From Bog-473 sp035552395 (GTDB lineage: Bacteria > Actinomycetota > Acidimicrobiia > Acidimicrobiales > RAAP-2), in NCBI GenBank assembly GCA_035552395.1, contig DASZLL010000074.1:1-28040 (forward strand): a DNA stretch of 28,040 nt, read 5' to 3'. A program made the translations under genes and the position numbers. Positions 23,115 through 28,040 of the stretch are shown here, in pieces. How positions within the stretch are numbered: position 1 is the stretch's first letter; every line of letters starts with the position of its first letter. The notes beneath the pieces were generated by a model that made no database searches, was not told the DNA's origin, and worked only from the letters and a program-made list of their open reading frames with translations.

Positions 23115-23144
23115 ATTATTTATTGGATGGATCGTTCCAGTCAA
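23115..23144 (-). promoter_or_regulatory. Promoter of NTF2-like gene (TTGACT / TAAATAAT)
   Basis: On the minus strand, TTGACT (23144-23139) is followed after 16-18 bases by the AT-rich TAAATAAT (23122-23115), which contains an AATAAT -10 box. This is the most AT-rich and most consensus-like housekeeping promoter in the window, directed at the gene starting at 23085. Confidence 0.6.
23123..23144. promoter_or_regulatory. Candidate TetR operator palindrome
   Basis: An imperfect palindrome centred at 23133/23134 has 8 of 11 matching pairs (TTG-nn-TGGA core, TCCA-nn-CAA). It covers the -35 box and spacer of the divergent NTF2-like promoter and lies just upstream of a TAAAAT -10-like box (23150-23155) for the TetR gene. 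Binding there would control both genes. Confidence 0.5.
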
Positions 23145-23162
23145 CCGAGTAAAATCGAAACC

Positions 23163-23933
23163 ATGCGCCAGGACACCGCTCGACCAAGCCCACCGCGCCC
23201 ACCACGCCCACCACGCACGGGCCATCAACCTCGACCCCTCCCGGGCCAGGGCGGTCGACCTCTTCCGGGTCGCGAGTGGAAGCAACGCGCAGGCCGACCG
23301 AAGGGCACCAGCGACACCAAGGAACGCCTGGTCAGTGCAGGTGTCGACCTCTTCAAGCGCCAGGGCCTCCACGCCACCGGGGTCAAGGAGATCCTGCAAA
23401 AGGCCGGAGCCCGATCCTCGTCGCTCTATCACTTCTTCCCCGGAGGCAAAGAGGAGTTGGCCGCCGAGGTGATCGCGACCGCCGGCGCCGACTACCAGCG
23501 ACTGGTCGAGGGGGTCTGGGACAGCGATGACGACACCGTCCGCGGGCTGCGTGAGATCTTCGAAGCCGCGGCCGACGTCCTCGAGGCGAGCGACTACGCC
23601 GACATTTGCCCGATCGGGACCCTCGCCCACGAAGTGGCGGGGACCAACAACGAGTTGCGCCTCGCCGCGGCTGACGTGTTCGAGGCGTGGATCGACTCCG
23701 CCTCTGCGCGCCTCATCGACGCGGGAGCAACCGTTGATGACGCCAGGACGATGGCGCCCACGCTTATTGCCATGCTCGAGGGCTCCTTCATCCTCTGCCG
23801 CACCATCCGCAGCACCGAGCCCCTGCGCGACGCCGCCCGTGTCGCGGCGTACCTGGTGCGACCGCTCCTCGCCCGCAGCAAGAAGTCGTACCTCTCCGCC
23901 GAACCACGCGAGCAGGCACCGGCGCACCTCTAA
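23163..23933 (+). CDS. TetR-family transcriptional regulator
   Basis: This 256-residue repressor-type protein has a TetR DNA-binding domain at about 50-100 (DTKERLVSAGVDLFKRQGLH, TGVKEILQKAGARSSSLYHFF, GGKEELAAEVI) and a helical ligand domain resembling the LmrA/YxaF subgroup. About 45 residues before it are Pro/Arg-rich (PRPPRPPR and similar), unusual for the family and possibly disordered. I chose ATG at 23163, just after a TAAAAT -10-like box. Other in-frame starts at 23127 and 23097 would lie within or before the putative operator, and no better start exists nearer the domain. The effector is unknown. It is divergent from the NTF2-like gene, its likely target. Confidence 0.88.
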   Translation: MRQDTARPSPPRPPRPPRTGHQPRPLPGQGGRPLPGREWKQRAGRPKGTSDTKERLVSAGVDLFKRQGLHATGVKEILQKAGARSSSLYHFFPGGKEELAAEVIATAGADYQRLVEGVWDSDDDTVRGLREIFEAAADVLEASDYADICPIGTLAHEVAGTNNELRLAAADVFEAWIDSASARLIDAGATVDDARTMAPTLIAMLEGSFILCRTIRSTEPLRDAARVAAYLVRPLLARSKKSYLSAEPREQAPAHL

Positions 23934-23982
23934 GAGGGCAGCAGGAGGGATGGGCCGGCATCAACCCTTCTACGGCGCTGGC

Positions 23983-23988
23983 TACGTT
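23983..23988 (+). promoter_or_regulatory. Possible -10 element TACGTT
   Basis: TACGTT fits TANNNT and would start transcription only a few bases before the lipoprotein ATG at 23999. A GGAG site at 23989-23992 lies between them, so the two readings (very short leader versus upstream promoter) conflict. Confidence 0.25.
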
Positions 23989-23998
23989 GGAGCGCCTG

Positions 23999-25522
23999 AT
24001 GGGGGCGTCCGACGACTCGATTCGCGGCGCCGGGAGGCCGACCCGGCGACGTCTGACCGCAAGGCGGATGGCAGGCGCCCTCGCGCTCGTCGCCGCCGTC
24101 GCATTGGCCGGTTGCTCGTCCGGCCCGAGCAACTCGGGCAGCGCCTTGGCCACGCCGTCGCACTCGATCACACCGACGCCCGACTACCCCAACTCCTGCG
24201 GGCCGGTTGGCGGCGACTCCTCGAGCACCTGCCTTCGCCTGACCCTCCAGGCGATCGACACGGCCCGGTCCGCCGAAGGGTTACGACCCATGACACTGCC
24301 CTCCGACTTTGCCCGACTGAGTGTGCCCGAGCAGCTCTTCGTAGCGCTCGACCGCGAACGCGTCGATCGCGGGTTGGCACCCTTCGCTGGACTGACGGCG
24401 GCGCTCGACGCCATCGCGGAGAAGGGTGCCGGCACGGCCCAGCTGCCGCCGCGCCCCGGTCGCGACTACGCATCGGTTGATGCCGAGTGGATCGGGGCGG
24501 TCGACAACGGCCTCGACGCCGACTTCCAATGGATGTACAACGACGGGCCCGCCAGCGGCGTCCCCAACTGCTCGAGCAACCAGACGTCGGGCTGCTGGGC
24601 CGACCGCCAGATCGTGTTGGAGCACTTCAGCTCGCGACACCTCGTCATGGGTGCGGCCTTCGATCCCACCGGCGACACATCGCCCGGCGACCGCGGCGGA
24701 TCGTCGCTGGCGGCGACGCTGGCGGTCGACGAGCGACCGGGCACCTACGTCTACTCGTGGAGCGACGCGTTGGCCGCGACCAAGGCCGGCGCCATGCGGC
24801 CCCTCCGGGACGTCCCGGCCTCCGAGTCGAACGCGGGCATCGCCGACCCCACTGGCAACGTGCCGCCCTATCCCGACTACACCCGCGTCTGCGCGGACAA
24901 CGGGATCGACAACTCCCCGGCCTGCCTGGGCGCCGCGTTGGAGGCCGTCAACCATGCACACGCGCTCGAACGCATCCGGCCCATGGTGCTCCCGGCCGGA
25001 TTTGCCCAACTGAGCGTGCCCGAGCAGCTGTTCGTGGCGGTGAATCTCGAACGGGTTGACCGCGGGTTGCCCGCGTTCAGCGGCCTCACAACGGGCTTGA
25101 ACCAGAACGCGCAGCGAGGCGCCAACCAGGCCGACGACCCACCCGACCCCGGGCCGGCCTACGTACTCGATGACGCCGAGTGGGCCGGTGGCTCGTCTAA
25201 CGGGCTCGATGCGGTCTACGGATGGATGTACGACGACGGCTACAACAGCGGCAACCTGGACTGTCTCCGTCGCGGTGCCGCCGGTTGCTGGGGGCACCGC
25301 AAGGGCATCCTCGACGATTTCGGGACGGGAGCCAACCTGGTGATGGGGGCCGCCCTGAACGCGAGGGGCGACAACCACGACGGCGACAGCGGCGGCACGT
25401 CCATGGCGGTCACGCTGGCGGTGGCCGGCGCCCCCGCCCACGCGTTCACCTACAGCTGGAACGCGGCGTTGGCCGCGCTCCCAGCAACTTCGGGCGTGCC
25501 GGGAGCGGCCGCGTCCGACTGA
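23999..25522 (+). CDS. Lipoprotein with two tandem CAP/YkwD-like domains
   Basis: This 507-residue exported protein has an Arg-rich N-terminus, a hydrophobic stretch and a lipobox ending LAGC, giving lipidation at Cys39. Two homologous domains of about 200 residues follow (about 62-265 and 291-495). They share LSVPEQLFVA, ERVDRGL-x-x-F-x-GLT, DAEW, NGLDA, GCW, LVMGAA and the closing YSW-x-ALAA. The second copy has GCWGHRKGIL (His433), which resembles the GHRxNIL motif of bacterial CAP (YkwD) domains; the first has GCWADRQIVL, lacking that histidine. Four paired cysteine positions suggest disulfides. The ATG at 23999 is chosen for GGAG six bases upstream; TTG at 23987 is an alternative. Function is unknown. 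Confidence 0.8.
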   Translation: MGASDDSIRGAGRPTRRRLTARRMAGALALVAAVALAGCSSGPSNSGSALATPSHSITPTPDYPNSCGPVGGDSSSTCLRLTLQAIDTARSAEGLRPMTLPSDFARLSVPEQLFVALDRERVDRGLAPFAGLTAALDAIAEKGAGTAQLPPRPGRDYASVDAEWIGAVDNGLDADFQWMYNDGPASGVPNCSSNQTSGCWADRQIVLEHFSSRHLVMGAAFDPTGDTSPGDRGGSSLAATLAVDERPGTYVYSWSDALAATKAGAMRPLRDVPASESNAGIADPTGNVPPYPDYTRVCADNGIDNSPACLGAALEAVNHAHALERIRPMVLPAGFAQLSVPEQLFVAVNLERVDRGLPAFSGLTTGLNQNAQRGANQADDPPDPGPAYVLDDAEWAGGSSNGLDAVYGWMYDDGYNSGNLDCLRRGAAGCWGHRKGILDDFGTGANLVMGAALNARGDNHDGDSGGTSMAVTLAVAGAPAHAFTYSWNAALAALPATSGVPGAAASD

Positions 25523-25541
25523 GCCGTTCTGCGCCGAGTCG

Positions 25542-25547
25542 TATCGT
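25542..25547 (+). promoter_or_regulatory. -10 element TATCGT of a probable leaderless promoter
   Basis: TATCGT (TANNNT) ends eight bases before the GTG start at 25555, and no Shine-Dalgarno is present. This is the third gene here with a -10-like box at leaderless spacing. Confidence 0.4.
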
Positions 25548-25554
25548 GGCCGCC

Positions 25555-25917
25555 GTGACGAACGACACCGAGAACGAACCCCAGCTTTACGTGAATTACG
25601 AGTGTTCGAAGTGCCGCTCGGCGCTCGCCATCCTCGATGAGAAGTCCATTGGCGCGCGGCGCGTCCGGTATCTCGAAGAGCCCCCGACGCGGGCCGATCT
25701 CGAGCGGCTCATGCGGATGCTCGCCATCGACGACCCGCGCCAGATGATGCGTACGGGCGAGGCCGTCTACACCGAGCTCGGCCTGGCCGACGCCACCCCC
25801 GCCGCGCTGCTCGACGCCATCACCAAGCACCCGATCCTGCTGGAGCGTCCCATCTTCGTGGTCGGCGACCGGGCCGTGATCGCCCGACCGCCCGAACGCC
25901 TTCTCGAACTCCTCTAA
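25555..25917 (+). CDS. ArsC/Spx-like thioredoxin-fold protein
   Basis: This 120-residue protein belongs to the ArsC/Spx/YffB group. It has YECSKCRSAL with Cys17 and Cys20, followed by RYLEEPPTRADLERLMRML, MMRTGE (Arg66), ITKHPILLERPI (Arg98) and VIARPPERLLELL (Arg111). These arginines match the positions that bind arsenate in E. coli ArsC. The CxxC pair is more Spx-like than the single catalytic Cys of classical ArsC, so arsenate reduction should be treated as possible rather than shown. No ars operon gene is nearby. GTG at 25555 is chosen from its distance to a TATCGT box; GTG at 25546 is in frame but would overlap that box. Confidence 0.85.
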   Translation: MTNDTENEPQLYVNYECSKCRSALAILDEKSIGARRVRYLEEPPTRADLERLMRMLAIDDPRQMMRTGEAVYTELGLADATPAALLDAITKHPILLERPIFVVGDRAVIARPPERLLELL

Positions 25918-25988
25918 GTCTCCCAGCGCGCCGCGCCACGTGCCCTTAGGGTGGGCGCACCCGCACCCACGAGCGCAGGAGGACGGGC

Positions 25989-26504
25989 ATGACGTCGCAG
26001 CTCCTGATCTTCGGCATCCTTGGCCTCGCGACCACCGCGGTGGCCTTCTACGTCAACCGCCACCTCTTCACCGCCGGCACCGGCGCGGGACGCGTCAGCG
26101 TGCTCGAGGGCGTCTACTACGTCGTCGGCGTCTGCTCGATCGTGCTCGGCTGGTACTTCAACGTGCGCTACTCGCACACCTACCACGACGCGAACTACTG
26201 GAATTACACCAAAATGCTCTTCAGCAATTGGGCCGCCGACTCGGCGGCTCAGGACTACGTCATCGTGAACGTGGTGCTCATGCCGCTGTGGACGATCGTC
26301 GAGGGCACTCGGCGCGGGGTCAAGTGGGCCTGGATTTTCTTCGTGATGAGCCTCTTCACCAGCCTGGCCTTCGCCATCGCGTTCTTCCTCGCCTTCATGG
26401 AGCGCCAGCTGCGTTACAACAACGCGCTCGCTCAGCTCACGCCCGCGCCGGCGGCGTCAGCGACGCCGGTGGCGCCCGCACCGACGGCGTCCAAGACGTC
26501 GTAG
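25989..26504 (+). CDS. DUF2834-like membrane protein
   Basis: This 171-residue protein has hydrophobic segments at about 4-22, 37-56, 90-105 and 112-137. The segment from about 80 to 140 (YVIVNVVLMPLWTIVEGTRRG, WAWIFFVMSLFTSLAFAIAFFLAFMERQLR) matches my recollection of the DUF2834 family. The last 30 residues are Ala/Pro-rich and low in complexity. AGGAGG lies six bases before the ATG at 25989, and a TAGGGT box (25947-25952) could be its -10 element. Its 3' end overlaps the convergent flavoprotein gene by 73 bases, the whole of the Ala/Pro tail. Function is unknown. Confidence 0.75.
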   Translation: MTSQLLIFGILGLATTAVAFYVNRHLFTAGTGAGRVSVLEGVYYVVGVCSIVLGWYFNVRYSHTYHDANYWNYTKMLFSNWAADSAAQDYVIVNVVLMPLWTIVEGTRRGVKWAWIFFVMSLFTSLAFAIAFFLAFMERQLRYNNALAQLTPAPAASATPVAPAPTASKTS

Positions 26505-28039
26505 CCGGCGTTGTAGCCGGGGATGAAGGTGACCCCAGGGCCGCCGTGGCACCCGGCACCACACATGTAGAGGCCCGCAATCGGGACCGGATTGTCCGAC
26601 CAGCCGCGCGGCCCGGGCCGGAACGGGCCCATGAACTCGGGCTGGAGGAGTCCGTGGGTGAAGTCGCCGCCCGTGCAGCCGAACATCAACTCGTAGGTGT
26701 AGGCCGGGTAGTTCAGCTGGCGCTCGACCAGGTCGGGGAAGTTCGGCGCCGCAGACGCGATCTTGGACACGATGCGCTCGGCCATCTCGTCGCGCTGGCG
26801 GTTCTGCGTCTCGCGATCGCCGGCTACGGGCAGGTAGAACGCGAAGCTGCTCGCGGCGTGCATGCCCTCGGGGGCCAGTGAGGGATCGTCGAGCGAGGGG
26901 ATCTGCAGGTTGAAAGAGGGCGACGCGGGCACCTCGCCGCGCACGCAGCCCTCAAAGTCGCGCTGCATCTGCTCTGCCGTGCTGAAGAAGGTGACGTTGC
27001 GCCCCATCGACGACCCGTTGAGCGCCTCGTAGGGAGCGCGGTATTCGGGGAGGCCGCGCAGCGCGAAATGAGCCTGGAAGTAGGCGGCCCGATGGTCGAT
27101 GCCGCGCACCCGACGGGCGAAGCCGTCGGGCAGCGAATCCGGGTCGAGCAGCTGGACGAAAGTGGCAGTCGGGTCGAGATTCGAGACGACGACCGGGGCC
27201 GTGACCACCTCACCCTCGCCGAGCTCGACGCCGCGCACGACGCCCCCGTCGACCACGACCCGCGTCACCTTGGTGTGCCGCCGCAGCTCGCCCCCGTTGC
27301 GCTCGAACAACGACAACAGATGGTCGGCGATGGTGCCCAGCCCGCCGCGCACCTTGGACATGGTGGCGGTGCCCGGCGACGCCAGCGCGAAGGCGAGACA
27401 CAACGCGCTGCCCGGGGAGTACGGCCCGCGGTACGTCGAGTTGACCGCGAGGAAGCTGAGCATGCTGCGCACCGGCGCGTGCTTCACGGGATCGGGCAGG
27501 TAGCGGTCAACGACGTCCATGACGCTGCCGAACATGGCGATGCGCAACGCATCGCGTTCCGCCTCGTTCGACGCGCAGGCCCACATCTCGTCGAGCGACT
27601 TGGGAGGCTGGCGCACGTCGAAGCGACCGATGGCCCGCGCCGGCGCCTCCGCCCAGGCCGCCACCTCGGCCATGCCGAGCACCGCCTCGATCCCAAGCGT
27701 CTCGCCCAGGTGCTCGAGCAGCTTCTCGGGGTCCGAGTAGAGGAGGATGGGCGACTGGTCGCCATCCCCGTCGCGAATGCTGGCCGACTGGACCTCCGGC
27801 TCATAGATCGGGCAGGACCCCAGCTCAAGGTCGTCGAAGATCTCGTTGGGGATCGGGAATTGGATCGACCCGGCGAGCTCGAAGCGGTAGCCCCGGATGA
27901 GCTCGGTGGTCGAGGCCATGCCGCCGATGAAGTGGTTCTTCTCGAGGCAGAGCACGCGCAACCCGCCGCGGGCCATGACCGCAGCCGCAGTCAACCCGTT
28001 GTGCCCTGCGCCGATGACGATGGCGTCGTAGTCCTGCAT
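26432..28039 (-). CDS. Phytoene-dehydrogenase-like FAD oxidoreductase
   Basis: This 535-residue flavoprotein resembles the PYROXD2/carotenoid-desaturase branch of the amine-oxidase superfamily. The dinucleotide-binding motif VIGAGHNGL is at 8-16 with Glu33 closing the beta-alpha-beta unit, and the GGMAST segment follows at 39-44. Near the C-terminus is the FAD-contact region IAGLYMCGAGCHGGPGVTFIPGYNAG. The substrate is unknown; no carotenoid gene is nearby, so pigment synthesis should not be assumed. The ATG at 28039 gives the expected N-terminus (MQDYDAIVIGAG), but it lies one base from the window edge, so its ribosome site and any upstream start cannot be checked. The Ala/Gly-rich C-terminus lies opposite the tail of the DUF2834-like gene. 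Confidence 0.88.
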   Translation of the reverse strand: MQDYDAIVIGAGHNGLTAAAVMARGGLRVLCLEKNHFIGGMASTTELIRGYRFELAGSIQFPIPNEIFDDLELGSCPIYEPEVQSASIRDGDGDQSPILLYSDPEKLLEHLGETLGIEAVLGMAEVAAWAEAPARAIGRFDVRQPPKSLDEMWACASNEAERDALRIAMFGSVMDVVDRYLPDPVKHAPVRSMLSFLAVNSTYRGPYSPGSALCLAFALASPGTATMSKVRGGLGTIADHLLSLFERNGGELRRHTKVTRVVVDGGVVRGVELGEGEVVTAPVVVSNLDPTATFVQLLDPDSLPDGFARRVRGIDHRAAYFQAHFALRGLPEYRAPYEALNGSSMGRNVTFFSTAEQMQRDFEGCVRGEVPASPSFNLQIPSLDDPSLAPEGMHAASSFAFYLPVAGDRETQNRQRDEMAERIVSKIASAAPNFPDLVERQLNYPAYTYELMFGCTGGDFTHGLLQPEFMGPFRPGPRGWSDNPVPIAGLYMCGAGCHGGPGVTFIPGYNAGYDVLDAVGAGATGVADAAGAGVS

Positions 28040-28040
28040 G

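Noticed and set aside
25555..25917. Arsenic-resistance locus
   Set aside because: Only one ArsC/Spx-like gene is present, with a CxxC motif and no arsR, arsB or acr3 beside it.

Overview
The window is high-GC DNA packed with genes, with short or overlapping gene junctions, many GTG and TTG starts, and several genes that look leaderless. Together with the gene content (a WS/DGAT acyltransferase, a FliA/WhiG-type sigma factor, actinobacterial-style Liv transporter fusions, and a secreted deacetylase with Gly-Tyr-Trp tail repeats), this suggests an actinomycete-phylum chromosome, most plausibly an acidimicrobial lineage. That placement is inference from gene style; no rRNA or ribosomal protein is present to test it. 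I saw no tRNA, rRNA, CRISPR array, insertion sequence, integrase or phage gene. This is ordinary chromosome rather than an island.

Layout. 172-5040 (minus): a branched-chain amino-acid type ABC importer condensed into three genes (binding protein, fused LivH-LivM permease, fused LivG-LivF ATPase). 5181-6482 (minus): a membrane-anchored alpha/beta hydrolase, divergent from 6603-10233 (plus), a tight four-gene run of WS/DGAT, a VOC-fold protein, and the t6A tRNA-modification genes tsaC and tsaD. 10268-13539 (minus): formate-tetrahydrofolate ligase, an acyl-CoA dehydrogenase and a small membrane protein, apparently one operon. 13635-14982 (plus): a small ORF followed by a channel-like membrane protein, convergent with glutamate decarboxylase (14969-16387, minus).

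16478-17302 (minus) is a FliA/WhiG-family sigma factor. A 343-base gap rich in inverted repeats separates it from a 22-codon leader ORF that overlaps an orphan OmpR-type response regulator (17711-18493, plus). A secreted polysaccharide deacetylase (18576-19682, minus) is divergent from a GbsR/MarR-type regulator (19966-20487, plus) across a 283-base gap with two strong palindromes. Next come a GDT1/TMEM165-type transporter and an SDR enzyme (minus), a methyltransferase (plus), and an NTF2-like protein (minus) divergent from a TetR regulator (plus) with a promoter/operator between them. The right end carries a lipoprotein with two CAP-like domains, an ArsC-like protein, a DUF2834-like membrane protein, and a phytoene-dehydrogenase-like flavoprotein (minus) whose start lies one base inside the window edge.

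Functional themes are nutrient uptake, acyl-lipid and one-carbon metabolism, tRNA modification, acid or ion handling (glutamate decarboxylase, channel-like protein, GDT1), and envelope or regulatory functions. I found no obvious defence or biosynthetic cluster. The least explained parts are the structured sigma-factor/response-regulator gap with its leader ORF, the small ORF before the channel-like gene, the channel's unusual filter-like motif, and the duplicated CAP-like lipoprotein.
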